A stretch of DNA of 64,000 nucleotides from assembly GCA_002159075.1 (NCBI GenBank), contig LZRT01000056.1, positions 53,768-117,767 of the forward strand. Direction: 5' to 3'. A program made the translations under genes and the position numbers. How positions within the stretch are numbered: position 1 is the stretch's first letter; every line of letters begins with the position of its first letter. The notes under the pieces are model-generated. The model did no database searches and was not told where the DNA came from. It saw nothing but the letters and a program-made list of their open reading frames with translations. Below are positions 9,615-21,876 of the stretch, one piece after another. Source of the stretch: Bacillus thermozeamaize. Lineage in GTDB: Bacteria > Bacillota > Bacilli > ZCTH02-B2.

Positions 9615-9647
9615 GCATCCTCGGCAGCGCCGGATGCATGATATAAT
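9615..9647 (+). promoter_or_regulatory. Hairpin and TATAAT in the yugG-ftsE intergenic region
   Basis: GCATCC (9615-9620) and GGATGC (9632-9637) form an imperfect hairpin with an inner GGC/GCC pair, followed four bases later by TATAAT (9642-9647). TATAAT is a perfect -10 hexamer, but no -35 sits at the usual distance. It may be a distal promoter for ftsEX. The function is uncertain. Confidence 0.35.
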
Positions 9648-9713
9648 ACCCGGCGTGAAGGGACGTTTGTCGGCGAAATGTGGCAATTTGCCGTGAAAAC
9701 CGCTTTTTTGTCT

Positions 9714-9766
9714 TGTTACAGAATTGTAATAGAGGATTTTGCTGATATGTGTCGAAGGTTTAATAT
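9714..9766 (+). promoter_or_regulatory. WalR-type box and promoter candidate for ftsEX
   Basis: TGTTAC-AGAAT-TGTAAT at 9714-9730 fits the published WalR/YycF consensus TGTWAH-N5-TGTWAH at every position. Eight bases further on is a possible promoter: TTGCTG (9739-9744), a 16-base spacer and TAATAT (9761-9766), ending 39 bases before the ftsE start. The box just upstream of the -35 suits activation. The match is seen; regulation by WalR is inferred from the consensus and from the cell-wall role of ftsEX. Confidence 0.6.
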
Positions 9767-9805
9767 TGTCTGGAGCTGTCCGGGCTAAGGGACGAGGTGA
9801 ACACC

Positions 9806-10492
9806 ATGATCGATCTGTTCGATGTCTGGAAAACCTATCCCAATGGTTCTCATGCCTTGCGTGGCGTCAATCTTTCGATCAAGCATGGCGAGTTTGTTTA
9901 CCTGGTCGGCCCGAGCGGCGCCGGGAAGTCCACATTGATCAAACTGATGTATCGCGAGGAAAAACCGACAAAAGGCCAAATTTTCTTTGACGGGTTTAAC
10001 CTGTCCCGCATCAAGGAGCGGGAAATTCCCAAGATCCGCCGGAAAATTGGCGTCGTCTTCCAGGATTTCAAGCTGCTCCATCGCTTGACCGTATATGAAA
10101 ATGTCTCCTTCGCCCTGGAAGTGGTCGATACCCCGAAATCACGCATCAAAAAACGTGTCGAACAAGTGTTGGAGCAGGTGCAGTTGCTACATAAAAAGGA
10201 ACGTTATCCTTCCGAACTATCCGGCGGCGAACAACAGCGCGTCTCGTTGGCCCGCGCGCTGGCCAACAAGCCTTCGGTGATCATCGCGGATGAGCCGACC
10301 GGCAACCTCGATCCAGATACATCGTGGGATATCATGCAGCTGTTTGTGGAGATCAACCGGCAAGGCACAACGGTGGTCATGGCGACACACAACAAGGAGA
10401 TTGTCAACACCATTCGCAAACGTGTGATCGCCGTGGAAGACGGTCGTATCGTTCGCGACGAGCAGCGGGGGGAATACGGATATGATCGCTAA
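9806..10492 (+). CDS. ftsE: FtsE, ATPase of the FtsEX division/cell-wall hydrolase regulator
   Basis: FtsE is the cytoplasmic ATPase that drives FtsX to activate peptidoglycan hydrolases. The 228-residue product has Walker A GPSGAGKST (35-43), the ABC signature LSGGEQQR and Walker B VIIADEPTGNLD. The FtsE-typical MATHNKEIV switch follows. The ATG at 9806 follows GAGGTG six bases upstream. A GTG at 9797 is in frame but lies within that ribosome binding site. The gene overlaps ftsX by eleven bases, showing tight translational coupling. It is preceded by a WalR-type box. Confidence 0.95.
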   Translation: MIDLFDVWKTYPNGSHALRGVNLSIKHGEFVYLVGPSGAGKSTLIKLMYREEKPTKGQIFFDGFNLSRIKEREIPKIRRKIGVVFQDFKLLHRLTVYENVSFALEVVDTPKSRIKKRVEQVLEQVQLLHKKERYPSELSGGEQQRVSLARALANKPSVIIADEPTGNLDPDTSWDIMQLFVEINRQGTTVVMATHNKEIVNTIRKRVIAVEDGRIVRDEQRGEYGYDR

Positions 10493-11375
10493 CCGCCTGC
10501 TTCGTGCATTGCGGGACGGACTGAAGAGCATCGTCCGCAACGGCTGGATGAGCTTTGCGTCGGTCAACGCGGTGGCCTTGTCGATGCTCATCCTCGGGTT
10601 GTTTTACTTGCTGGTCAGCAACATCAATCACTTTACCTCTACGGTGGAAGACCAGGTCGAGATGAAGGTGTACATGGAACTGACGGCAGGAGAGCAGGAG
10701 ACCAAACAATTGGAAGAGCGTCTTCGGAACGATCCTGCGGTCAAGGAGGTCCAGTTCATCCCCAAGGAAAAAGGATTGGAGCAGTTTTCGGAGAGCCTTG
10801 GCGAGCGAGGCCAGCTGCTTGAGGGGCTGAAGGAGGAAAACCCTCTCCCGGATGCGTTTCTCGTGCGTACCTACGAACCGCAGCAAATCGCCCCTCTGGC
10901 GGAGCAGCTCAAGCGATTGGAGACGGTTCGCAACGTCAATTATGGCCAGGAGTATGTGGACAAGCTTCTCTCCTTTACGGATGCGGTGCGCTGGGTGGGG
11001 CTGATTTTGGTGGCGTTGCTGGCTGTGACCGCTGTGTTTCTCATCTCCAACACCATACGCATCACCATCTTCTCGCGCCGTCAGGAGATTGAGATCATGA
11101 AGCTTGTCGGGGCTACCAACTGGTTTGTCCGTGGCCCATTTCTTGTGGAAGGGATCCTGCTGGGGGTGTTTGGCGCCCTGATCCCCGCGCTGCTTCTGGG
11201 GATTGGGTACAGTGTGATGGTGGACAAGTCCCAGGCCACGCTGGCCATGTATTCGATCGAACTGTTGCCTGTTTATCCGCTGACCCTGCAGTTGACAGGG
11301 ATTTTGCTGTTATTCGGCGCATGCATCGGCGGTGGCGGAAGCTGGATTTCGGTCAGCCGTTTTCTGCGCGTATGA
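10482..11375 (+). CDS. ftsX: FtsX, membrane subunit of FtsEX
   Basis: The 297-residue product has the FtsX plan. There is an N-terminal cytoplasmic tail and TM1 (about 25-50), then a large extracellular domain (about 52-170) with the ECD-typical VEMKVYMEL and FIPKEKGLEQF. Three more membrane segments follow (about 175-195, 225-250, 270-290). The conserved NTIRITIFSRRQEIEIMKLVGATNWFV segment links to FtsE. The extracellular domain binds the coiled coil of a partner hydrolase (CwlO in Bacillus, PcsB in streptococci). A coiled-coil M23 protein is encoded directly downstream and is the obvious candidate partner. Confidence 0.95.
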   Translation: MIANRLLRALRDGLKSIVRNGWMSFASVNAVALSMLILGLFYLLVSNINHFTSTVEDQVEMKVYMELTAGEQETKQLEERLRNDPAVKEVQFIPKEKGLEQFSESLGERGQLLEGLKEENPLPDAFLVRTYEPQQIAPLAEQLKRLETVRNVNYGQEYVDKLLSFTDAVRWVGLILVALLAVTAVFLISNTIRITIFSRRQEIEIMKLVGATNWFVRGPFLVEGILLGVFGALIPALLLGIGYSVMVDKSQATLAMYSIELLPVYPLTLQLTGILLLFGACIGGGGSWISVSRFLRV

Positions 11376-11428
11376 CAAATGTTTCTGCAGTCAAGGCTCA
11401 GGCAAGTTCGTAAAAGGGGGACAAACCG

Positions 11429-12667
11429 TTGAGTTTCCAGAAATCGGGTTTTAAGGGTTCATGGAAGAAGCGTTCCGCAGTTGCGGTGCTCTCAGCGGTC
11501 GTGGCATTGTCTGCTGCCATTCCCGCAGCTGCGAGCGGAAACGTGGACAAGCTCAAAGGCGAACTGAACAGGCTGACGCAGCAGGAAAAAGCCGCGAAGC
11601 AGAAAATCGAGCAGGCTCATGAAAAAATCAACCGGCTGACCAAGGATCGGGAGGCCGTCAACCGGCAGATTCAGCAACTGGATGCCCGGATTGGTCAGGC
11701 GGAAGAGCAGCTGGCGAGGCTAAAGGGCCAGATTGATCAGACGTCACAAAGACTGGCTAAGGCGAAACAGGAGCTGGCGGAAGCCGAGGAGCGCGTGGCG
11801 AAGCGGGATGAATTGCTCAAGACACGCGTCCGTTTTATGTATGAAAACGGCCACCTCAGCTATCTGGAGGTGCTTTTCGGCGCCAAGAGCTTTTCCGATT
11901 TGCTGGATCGGATCCAGGCGATCCAGTTGATCGTCAGCCAGGACTTTGATCTGCTGGAGAAACAAAAGGCGGACCGGGACGCAATCGCCCGGAAGAAATC
12001 GGAAATTGAACAGCATTTGGCGTCCCTGAATCAGTTGAAACAACAAGCTTCCCATCTGAAAGCCCAACTGGAGGCGGAACAGCAACGGAAAAAAGCGCTG
12101 GTGGCTCAGATCACGGCTGCCATTGAAGAGACGGAAGAAATCGAGGAAGAGGAACGGCAGCGCCTGCTGGCGCTTGCGGCGGAACGAAGCAAACTGCAGC
12201 AGCAGTTGCGCAATTCGCAGAACCGTCCTCGGCAAGGCAGCTCATCCCGCTCGGGCGGTTATGTGGGCAGCGGCATTTTTTCCTGGCCTGTGCCTAGTTC
12301 TAGATACGTCTCATCCGATTTCGGGTACCGCAATCATCCCATTAGTAAGACGAGAAAATTCCATAAAGGCATCGATATCGCTGCGCCGCAGGGGACGCCG
12401 ATTGTGGCCGCCGAAAGCGGAGTCGTCCTGGTCGCAGGCTGGTCAAGCGGATATGGAAATACGGTGATCATCGATCACGGAGGAGGTGTCTGGACGCTCT
12501 ACGGGCACATCCGTCAGGGCGGCATTCACGTCAGTGTCGGACAACGGGTGGAACGCGGACAGACCATCGCCGAAGTGGGATCCACCGGCAACTCCACAGG
12601 CCCGCACCTGCACTTTGAAGTGATTGTCAACGGCAACGTGCAAAGCCCATGGAATTACGTACGGTAA
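11429..12667 (+). CDS. Secreted coiled-coil M23 peptidase (EnvC/PcsB-like), probable FtsEX partner
   Basis: The 412-residue product starts with a signal peptide (KKR core, hydrophobic stretch, cleavage near AAASGN at about residue 36). A long coiled coil follows (about 40-270), then a short Gly/Ser linker and a LytM/M23 domain (about 300-405). Zinc ligands are complete: H312 and D316 in HKGID, and H395 in HLHFE, with catalytic H393. Unlike E. coli EnvC, which is degenerate, this domain should be an active endopeptidase. It starts with TTG at 11429 behind a GGGGGA. Its place after ftsX makes it the likely FtsEX-controlled hydrolase. Confidence 0.9.
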   Translation: MSFQKSGFKGSWKKRSAVAVLSAVVALSAAIPAAASGNVDKLKGELNRLTQQEKAAKQKIEQAHEKINRLTKDREAVNRQIQQLDARIGQAEEQLARLKGQIDQTSQRLAKAKQELAEAEERVAKRDELLKTRVRFMYENGHLSYLEVLFGAKSFSDLLDRIQAIQLIVSQDFDLLEKQKADRDAIARKKSEIEQHLASLNQLKQQASHLKAQLEAEQQRKKALVAQITAAIEETEEIEEEERQRLLALAAERSKLQQQLRNSQNRPRQGSSSRSGGYVGSGIFSWPVPSSRYVSSDFGYRNHPISKTRKFHKGIDIAAPQGTPIVAAESGVVLVAGWSSGYGNTVIIDHGGGVWTLYGHIRQGGIHVSVGQRVERGQTIAEVGSTGNSTGPHLHFEVIVNGNVQSPWNYVR

Positions 12668-12700
12668 GCATGCCATATCATGAACCGCATAGACAACGTA

Positions 12701-12736
12701 TCCCGCCACACTTTGGAAATGGGGCGGGAATTTTTT
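12701..12736 (+). terminator. Rho-independent terminator after the M23 peptidase gene
   Basis: TCCCGCC (12701-12707) pairs with GGCGGGA (12723-12729), followed by TTTTTT (12731-12736). It separates the ftsEX-hydrolase unit from ctpB. Confidence 0.85.
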
Positions 12737-12878
12737 GTTGGAAAATGTTCTTTTTTGTCTTTCCAGCCCCTATGGTTCGGAAATCGTTTATGATAGAGAT
12801 AGGGATTGGCAAGCAGGTGAACATGTCTGGGCACATTGATTCATAGATTGTACCAGATGGCAAAGGATGGTGAAGTGA

Positions 12879-14342
12879 GTGAGACGAAGAACGGTGGTCG
12901 TTCTCTTGCTGGTCGTCGCATTGGCGAGCAGCTTGGTGACCCAAATCGTGCTGGCTGGAGAGGGCGGGCTTCTGAGCCGGCTCTGGAAAAGCTCCGGACT
13001 TGCTTCCATGGCGGGGGCCGATTCATTGGACGAGGCGGAGCTGGACAAGTTGCTCAGGACTTATCGCCTGATCAAGGAAAACTACGTGACGCCCGTCGAT
13101 GACCAGACGCTCCTGGATGGGGCGATCCAGGGAATGGTGGAATCCTTGGAGGATCCTCATTCCACATATATGGATCCGCACTCTGCGGAACAGTTTCAGG
13201 ATTCTCTGGAATCCTCCTTTGAAGGGATCGGCGCGCAGGTGATCATGCAGAACAACCGGGTGACCATCCTCGCTCCGATTAAGGGCTCGCCGGCGGAGAA
13301 GGCAGGTCTTCGCGTCAACGATCAAATCCTGGCGGTCAATGGAGAGTCACTGGAAGGGTTGAGTCTCACAGAGGCCGTCGCCAAAATCCGCGGGCCAAAA
13401 GGGAGTAAAGCGGAACTGCTGGTTGCCCGTCCCGGTTTGGAGGAACCCCTGAAAATTACCGTCATTCGGGACGAGATCCCGCTTGAAACCGTCTATGCGG
13501 AAAAAATCGGCGCGTACGGACTGATCCAGATCACACAGTTTTCCCTCAACACGGCACAGCGTTTTGAGGAAGAATTGAAGCGACTGAAGGAGCAGGGGAT
13601 CAAGGGCCTGGTGATTGACGTGCGGGGCAATCCGGGCGGTTTGCTGGAAAGCGTCGTGGAAATTGCGGACACCTTGTTGCCGGCAAAATCGGTGATCGTA
13701 CAGGTTGAGGACAAGCAGGGAAACCGTGAATTAACCTATTCATCCAAAAGACAGGCAGTCGACATGCCAATGGTCATTCTCGTCGATGAGGGCAGCGCCA
13801 GCGCCTCCGAGATCCTGGCCGCCGCATTGCAAGAGTCGGGAGGCGTTCCAGTCGTCGGTACCCCGACCTTCGGCAAGGGAACCGTCCAAAATACGCTTTC
13901 GCTGGAGGACGGCAGCGAGTTGAAACTGACCGTTGCCAAGTGGCTGACGCCCAAGGGGAACTGGGTGCATGAAAAAGGGGTGAAACCGGACTACGAAGTG
14001 AAGCAACCGGATTACTTTACGGCTGTCCCGCTAAACCCCTCCACGACGCTGAAACGGGAGATGAATACCCTGGAAGTGAAAAATTTGCAGATGGTCCTGA
14101 AATCGGTAGGATATTCGCCAGGCCGCGATGACGGTTATTTTGATCAACAGACGGAAAATGCGGTCAAGGCTTTTCAGCGGCTGTCCAAGCTGCCCCCCAC
14201 GGGCGTGGTCAATGCGGAAACGGCCGTGCGGCTCAACCAGGCATTGATGGAACGGATGCAGGACAAGGAAAGAGATCTTCAGCTGCAGACGGCTTTGAAA
14301 TTATTAGAAAAGCGGGTCGAGAAGCAGGAAACCGGCCAATGA
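12879..14342 (+). CDS. ctpB: C-terminal processing peptidase, S41 family (CtpB-like)
   Basis: The 487-residue secreted protease has an N-terminal signal or anchor (VVVLLLVVALASSLVTQIVLAG). A helical dimer region precedes a PDZ domain (about 105-190, GIGAQVIMQNNRVTILAPIKGSPAEKAGL). The S41 core has the Ser in GSASASE (about S308) and the Lys in TFGKGTV (K333), almost the same numbering as B. subtilis CtpB. A C-terminal peptidoglycan-binding domain follows (about 395-455, LQMVLKSVGYSPGRDDGYFDQQTENAVKAFQ). In sporulating Bacillus, CtpB cleaves SpoIVFA in sigma-K activation. A GTG start at 12879 is used. Neighbours ftsX and minJ match the B. subtilis order. Confidence 0.92.
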   Translation: MRRRTVVVLLLVVALASSLVTQIVLAGEGGLLSRLWKSSGLASMAGADSLDEAELDKLLRTYRLIKENYVTPVDDQTLLDGAIQGMVESLEDPHSTYMDPHSAEQFQDSLESSFEGIGAQVIMQNNRVTILAPIKGSPAEKAGLRVNDQILAVNGESLEGLSLTEAVAKIRGPKGSKAELLVARPGLEEPLKITVIRDEIPLETVYAEKIGAYGLIQITQFSLNTAQRFEEELKRLKEQGIKGLVIDVRGNPGGLLESVVEIADTLLPAKSVIVQVEDKQGNRELTYSSKRQAVDMPMVILVDEGSASASEILAAALQESGGVPVVGTPTFGKGTVQNTLSLEDGSELKLTVAKWLTPKGNWVHEKGVKPDYEVKQPDYFTAVPLNPSTTLKREMNTLEVKNLQMVLKSVGYSPGRDDGYFDQQTENAVKAFQRLSKLPPTGVVNAETAVRLNQALMERMQDKERDLQLQTALKLLEKRVEKQETGQ

Positions 14343-14352
14343 TTGTGGAATA

Positions 14353-14383
14353 CATACCCACGTGAGACAAGCGCGTGGGTATG
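14353..14383 (+). promoter_or_regulatory. Perfect hairpin between ctpB and minJ
   Basis: CATACCCACG (14353-14362) and CGTGGGTATG (14374-14383) form a perfect 10-bp stem with an 11-base loop. It ends just before the minJ ribosome binding site (GGTGAGG). No T-run follows, so it may affect mRNA stability or coupling, not termination. Confidence 0.45.
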
Positions 14384-14396
14384 GACAGGTGAGGAT

Positions 14397-15590
14397 ATGA
14401 ACTTATTGTCGCAATTGTTGTTCCTTCTTTTCCAGTCACTAGGGGAATGGCTGCTCACTCCTTTTTTTTACGTGACCGTCCTGCTCATCGGTTGGCGAAA
14501 TATCCAGCTGGTGCGGGAGGAGCGGGAGATGCTCCATCTGCGGTTGCATGCGCCGTTTGTGCGGACCGCCAGGCAGTTGCTTGAAGGAGTGCTCATCAGC
14601 TTTCTGATCAGTGCCGTGCTGTTGGCCATTGGCGTGGTGTTTTCCGCGCAGGGTTTTGCGCTTCTCTGGGGTGCAGCGCTTCTCCTGTTTTTGGTCCGGC
14701 GGCGCCTGCAGCCGGTCTATGGCGCGTTTGCCTTGTTTTGGCTGGCGGGCGTGCTATTGCCGATGGGGCCGTGGAAGGAATCCCAAATTTGGTGGATCGA
14801 CGCGTTCCAGGAAACGCACTGGCCCTCCTGGCTGGTGCTGCTGGGTTTATTGCAGCTGGCGGAGGCCTGGATGTTCCGCCGTGATGTCCGCCGTCATGCC
14901 TTTCCGCTCATTTTTCAAGGCAGGCGGGGCCTGCCGATTGGCGGTTACCGGATGGAAGGATGGTGGCCGCTTCCCTTGCTGGTGTGGGGCCCGGCGATGG
15001 ATGGAGGCCTTTCGTTTTCAAACGCCGGGTGGCCTTTTTTTGCGTGGGCTGACGTCACCTTGACAATGATTCCCCTGCCGCTGTATATCGGCGCCGGCGT
15101 GGCCAGCAAGGCTCTTTTTCCAGCGCAACAGGCCTCTTGGTGGGTGCAGCGGCGGCTGGCAGGCGGGCTGCTGGCCCTGATTCTGGCAGTGGCCGGCCAG
15201 GTTTTGCCAGGGTTCGCGGGCATCGGTGTATTTCTGTTTTTGCTCTGGGAGTCAGGGGTTTGGGCGGCCCATTATTGGCGCGAACGGAACGCCGATCCGC
15301 TTTTTGTTCCGGATAAGCGAGGGCTGAAGGTGCTGGCGGTCCTGCCGGAGAGCGCCGCAGAGGCGCTGGGCATCCAGCCCGGTGAGGTGGTGACCCGGGT
15401 GAATGGCCAGCCCGTGCATTCAGCCAGCCAGCTGTACCACGCTGTGCAGGCCAATCCCGCCTTTTGCAAGCTGGAGGTGTTGGACCGGCACGGCGAAGTG
15501 CGCTTTTTGCAGCGGGCGCTTTACGAAGGGGAGCACCACCAGTTGGGCATCATCCCGGTGCCGTCGGATAGGCGGAACCGTTCTTCCTGA
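14397..15590 (+). CDS. minJ: MinJ-like polytopic membrane protein with C-terminal PDZ domain
   Basis: The 397-residue protein has about eight hydrophobic segments between residues 8 and 300, then a cytoplasmic PDZ-like domain (about 315-380, GLKVLAVLPESAAEALGIQPGEVVTRVNGQPV). In Bacillus, MinJ links DivIVA to MinCD at poles and septa. Length and position right after ctpB match B. subtilis yvjD/minJ. The ATG at 14397 is preceded by GGTGAGG; an in-frame upstream start would begin inside the hairpin region and is unlikely. The assignment rests on topology, the PDZ domain and gene order, because this family diverges quickly. Confidence 0.8.
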   Translation: MNLLSQLLFLLFQSLGEWLLTPFFYVTVLLIGWRNIQLVREEREMLHLRLHAPFVRTARQLLEGVLISFLISAVLLAIGVVFSAQGFALLWGAALLLFLVRRRLQPVYGAFALFWLAGVLLPMGPWKESQIWWIDAFQETHWPSWLVLLGLLQLAEAWMFRRDVRRHAFPLIFQGRRGLPIGGYRMEGWWPLPLLVWGPAMDGGLSFSNAGWPFFAWADVTLTMIPLPLYIGAGVASKALFPAQQASWWVQRRLAGGLLALILAVAGQVLPGFAGIGVFLFLLWESGVWAAHYWRERNADPLFVPDKRGLKVLAVLPESAAEALGIQPGEVVTRVNGQPVHSASQLYHAVQANPAFCKLEVLDRHGEVRFLQRALYEGEHHQLGIIPVPSDRRNRSS

Positions 15591-15632
15591 TCCCCTTCCT
15601 GATTCCCTGCTTGATTCTCTTCCCGATTCCGG
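15585..15632 (+). repeat. Four degenerate 12-base tandem repeats at the minJ stop codon
   Basis: Units TCCTGATCCCCT, TCCTGATTCCCT, GCTTGATTCTCT and TCCCGATTCCGG run head to tail. The first contains the minJ stop codon. It looks like slippage expansion; no function is apparent. Confidence 0.6.
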
Positions 15633-15651
15633 TTTTCCCGCGGCAGCCTTT

Positions 15652-15681
15652 TTCTTGTTTCGGTAACGCGTATGATATAAT
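15652..15681 (+). promoter_or_regulatory. Promoter candidate for uvrBA
   Basis: A perfect TATAAT (15676-15681) lies 22 bases before the uvrB start, with TTCTTG (15652-15657) 18 bases upstream as a weak -35. No LexA/DinR box (CGAAC-N4-GTTCG type) was seen nearby, although uvrBA is often in the SOS regulon of Bacillus. Confidence 0.5.
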
Positions 15682-15702
15682 AATTCCCGAGGTGAAACGG
15701 AG

Positions 15703-17733
15703 ATGGACCGATTCCAGCTGGTATCCGAATACGAACCGAAAGGCGACCAGCCAGAAGCGATTGCCAAACTGGTCGACGGGATCCGGAAGGGCAAGAAATA
15801 TCAGACCTTGCTCGGCGCGACGGGGACCGGGAAGACGCTGACCATGGCCCACGTCATCGCCCAGGTAAACAAGCCGACGCTGGTGATTGCGCACAACAAG
15901 ACGCTGGCTGCCCAGCTTTGCAGCGAGTTCAAGGAGTTTTTTCCACACAATGCGGTGGAATACTTTGTAAGTTATTACGATTATTACCAACCCGAAGCTT
16001 ACATTCCGCAAACCGACACTTACATTGAAAAGGATGCCAGCATCAACGACGAGATTGACAAGCTCAGACACTCGGCTACCAGCGCCCTGTTTGAGCGGCG
16101 CGACGTGATCATTGTGGCCAGTGTCTCTTGTATCTATGGCTTGGGAGATCCGGCGGAGTACCGGAGTTTGGTCCTCTCCCTGCGCGTCGGCATGGAACGC
16201 AGCCGCAACGAGGTGTTGCGCGCGTTGGTGGATATTCAATACGAACGGAACGACATCGACTTCACCCGCGGCACCTTTCGGGTGCGGGGGGATGTGCTGG
16301 AGATTTTTCCAGCCTCCCGCAGTGAGCAGGCGGTACGGGTGGAGTTTTTTGGCGATGAAATCGAACGGATTACCGAGATCGATGTGTTGACGGGCGAGAT
16401 CATCGGCGAGCGGGAACACGTGGCCATCTTCCCGGCGTCACACTTCGTCACCTCCGAGCCGGTGATGCGCCGGGCGCTGGAGCGCATTGAAAAGGAACTG
16501 GAGGAGCGCCTGGCGGAACTGCGGGCGGCCGGAAAGCTGCTCGAGGCGCAGCGTCTGGAGCAGCGGACGCGGTATGACATGGAGATGATGCGGGAGATGG
16601 GTTATTGTCCGGGGATTGAAAACTATTCCCTGCACCTGACCGGCCGCGAACCGGGGTCTACCCCGTATACCTTGCTTGATTACTTTCCGAAAGATTTTCT
16701 TATTTTGATCGACGAATCGCATGTGACGCTGCCGCAGTTGCGGGGGATGTACAACGGCGACCGGGCCCGCAAGGAGGTGCTGATCGAACACGGTTTTCGC
16801 CTGCCGTCGGCGGCCGACAACCGGCCCCTGAAGTTTGAGGAGTTTGAACGGCACATCAACCAGATCATCTTTGTCTCGGCCACGCCGGGAGAGTATGAGC
16901 TGGAGAAGGCGCCGGATGTGGTGGAGCAGATCATCCGGCCCACCGGCTTGGTCGACCCGGAGGTGGAGGTGCGTCCCATCGCCGGGCAGATTGACGATTT
17001 GATCAGCGAGATCAACAAGCGCGTGGAGCGGGATGAGCGGGTTCTGATCACGACGCTGACCAAGCGCATGGCGGAGGATTTGACCGATTATCTGAAAGAG
17101 GTCGGGATTCGCGTCCGCTACATGCACTCGGAGATCAAGACGCTGGAGCGGATGCAGATTCTGCGTGACCTGCGGCTGGGCGAGTTTGACGTCCTGGTTG
17201 GGATCAACCTGCTGCGGGAAGGATTGGATCTGCCCGAGGTATCGCTGGTGGCGATCCTGGATGCGGACAAGGAAGGTTTCTTGCGGGCAGAGCGGTCGCT
17301 CATTCAGACCATCGGACGGGCCGCGCGAAACGCCAACGGCAAGGTGATCATGTACGCCGATCAGATCACCGAGTCGATGCGCCGCGCGATTGATGAGACC
17401 AACCGCCGCCGGGCGATCCAAATGGCGTACAACGAAAAACACGGGATCACGCCGCAGACGGTGAAAAAGGCGGTCCGGGACGTGATTGAAGCGGTCAAGG
17501 TGGCCGAGCAGAAGGCAGATTACCTTGACGAGCGGCGGTTCAAGGAGCTGGCCAGGAAAGATCGCGAGCAGCTCTTGGCCCGTCTGGAGGCGGAGATGAA
17601 AGAGGCGGCGCGCAACCTGATGTTTGAGCGGGCTGCTGAACTGCGCGACCTGATTATTGAACTGAAGGGCGAGTTGAAACCCCTGAAAGGCCAGCGGGAG
17701 CCAAAGCGCGGCAATAAAGTGGCCGGAGAGTGA
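15703..17733 (+). CDS. uvrB: UvrB, excinuclease ABC subunit B
   Basis: UvrB is the damage-verification helicase of nucleotide excision repair. The 676-residue product contains Walker A GATGTGKT, the beta-hairpin region [12 protein letters not shown] that grips damaged DNA, and helicase motifs DESHVTLPQ and IGRAARN. A C-terminal UVR domain ([15 protein letters not shown]) contacts UvrC. Length is normal. The start is an ATG behind GAGGTGAAACGGAG. It is followed 32 bases later by uvrA, the normal pairing. No defect is visible. Confidence 0.97.
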   Translation: MDRFQLVSEYEPKGDQPEAIAKLVDGIRKGKKYQTLLGATGTGKTLTMAHVIAQVNKPTLVIAHNKTLAAQLCSEFKEFFPHNAVEYFVSYYDYYQPEAYIPQTDTYIEKDASINDEIDKLRHSATSALFERRDVIIVASVSCIYGLGDPAEYRSLVLSLRVGMERSRNEVLRALVDIQYERNDIDFTRGTFRVRGDVLEIFPASRSEQAVRVEFFGDEIERITEIDVLTGEIIGEREHVAIFPASHFVTSEPVMRRALERIEKELEERLAELRAAGKLLEAQRLEQRTRYDMEMMREMGYCPGIENYSLHLTGREPGSTPYTLLDYFPKDFLILIDESHVTLPQLRGMYNGDRARKEVLIEHGFRLPSAADNRPLKFEEFERHINQIIFVSATPGEYELEKAPDVVEQIIRPTGLVDPEVEVRPIAGQIDDLISEINKRVERDERVLITTLTKRMAEDLTDYLKEVGIRVRYMHSEIKTLERMQILRDLRLGEFDVLVGINLLREGLDLPEVSLVAILDADKEGFLRAERSLIQTIGRAARNANGKVIMYADQITESMRRAIDETNRRRAIQMAYNEKHGITPQTVKKAVRDVIEAVKVAEQKADYLDERRFKELARKDREQLLARLEAEMKEAARNLMFERAAELRDLIIELKGELKPLKGQREPKRGNKVAGE

Positions 17734-17765
17734 GTGGACAGAACGTTGAAGAAAGGAAGGCGCGA

Positions 17766-20642
<2,877 letters not shown>

Positions 20643-20682
20643 TCCGGCGAGCAAGTCCGCTGATGAAGGAGAGGAGATACGG

Positions 20683-21873
20683 ATGGGAGAAGAGCAGCGA
20701 CTGATCTTGGAGATGGTCCAGCAGCGGACCATCACTCCGGATGAAGCGGTGAAATTGCTGGAGGCGCTGGAACCTTTCGCCCTCATTGCCAACACGGCGG
20801 CAACCAGCCCCCGTGAGCGAAAGCGGGGTAAGCGGCCAGCCAGGGATGACTTTTTTCCTGTACCGCACCAGCTGTCTCACGAAGAAAAGGAGGAGCGGAG
20901 AGAGAGCTGGGATGCAGAAGCAGAGGGAAAATGGAGTTCCCGTTGGAGCTTGCTCAGCACGCGCCTTGGCGAGGTATTCGAATCGGCCATTGAAAAGGTT
21001 CGGGGGCTTGATTTTGATCTGGGCGAGTTTCACTGGGGCAATGTGCATACGGTGGAAGAGGTTTTTTCCGGCGAAATGGATGTCAAGCAGCTGGCCATCG
21101 CGATTCCGCATGGTACCGTTCAATTGCGCGGATGGGATGACTCGGGATACCGGATTGAAATCCGGGGTTATGTAAAAGAAGAGATGGAAGAAGAGGCTTT
21201 GCGTCTCCTCAGGAAGCAGGTGCGTTTCAAAAAAGAGGAACGGATTTTTCTGGAGCTGGAAAAACAACGCCGCTTCCGTGCCGAGGTGCGGGCCTACGTG
21301 CCGCGCGCCTGGCTGGAAGAGCTGATTGTCGTCACCCATCACGGCGCCATTCAATTGCAGGACCTGGACGTGGATCGGCTGGTATTGCACAGCTATAATG
21401 GAAATATTGCGATCAACAAGGTAGTGGGCCAGCGCTTGGATGCGACCGCCGCGAACGGCAAATTGGAAGTGACGGAATGCCGATTCCAGGAAACCAACCT
21501 TTCCGGCGTGAACAGTCCCATTGAAGCGGCCGGAGCGTTTGGAGACACATCCTGCAGGACGGTCAACGCATTGTTGCATCTCCAGCTTGCCGAGCCTGTC
21601 GAAGGACAGGTTTTCCTGAAGGCGACCAACGGGTCCATTCGCGTGAGCCTGCCGGAAAACGTTTCCCTCCAGGGGGAGCTTGCCGGGGCATTCGGCAAGA
21701 TTTTTAACGAATTGACAGACATCGAAGTGCTCGGCGAGGTCAAAGAATGGCTGAATCACACCTACAGTTTTCGCACGCGTGAGACGGAGCAATTTCATCT
21801 CCAGTTGATGGCCAGTTGCACCAATGGCAGCATCTATCTGCAACATCACCAGGAATCAGTAGGGGAGATCTGA
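20683..21873 (+). CDS. yvlB: YvlB-like protein with SHOCT-like N-terminus and DUF4097 beta-repeat domain
   Basis: The 396-residue product begins with a short helical segment, ILEMVQQRTITPDEAVKLLEAL, typical of the N-terminal domain in YvlB-type proteins. A charged linker follows, then a repetitive beta-strand domain of the DUF4097 kind (about 140-370, with GTVQLRGWD, GAIQLQDLD, GNIAINKVVG and GSIRVSLPE as successive turns). No membrane segment or catalytic motif is seen. In B. subtilis yvlB lies near uvrBA and belongs to an envelope-stress-related yvlABCD group; only the B-type gene is present here. The function is unknown. It ends three bases before the GntR gene start. Confidence 0.75.
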   Translation: MGEEQRLILEMVQQRTITPDEAVKLLEALEPFALIANTAATSPRERKRGKRPARDDFFPVPHQLSHEEKEERRESWDAEAEGKWSSRWSLLSTRLGEVFESAIEKVRGLDFDLGEFHWGNVHTVEEVFSGEMDVKQLAIAIPHGTVQLRGWDDSGYRIEIRGYVKEEMEEEALRLLRKQVRFKKEERIFLELEKQRRFRAEVRAYVPRAWLEELIVVTHHGAIQLQDLDVDRLVLHSYNGNIAINKVVGQRLDATAANGKLEVTECRFQETNLSGVNSPIEAAGAFGDTSCRTVNALLHLQLAEPVEGQVFLKATNGSIRVSLPENVSLQGELAGAFGKIFNELTDIEVLGEVKEWLNHTYSFRTRETEQFHLQLMASCTNGSIYLQHHQESVGEI

Positions 21874-21876
21874 AGC

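Noticed and set aside
15591..15702. LexA/DinR SOS box in front of uvrB
   Set aside because: I looked for CGAAC-N4-GTTCG-like sequence because uvrBA is often SOS-controlled. None is present within the spacer.
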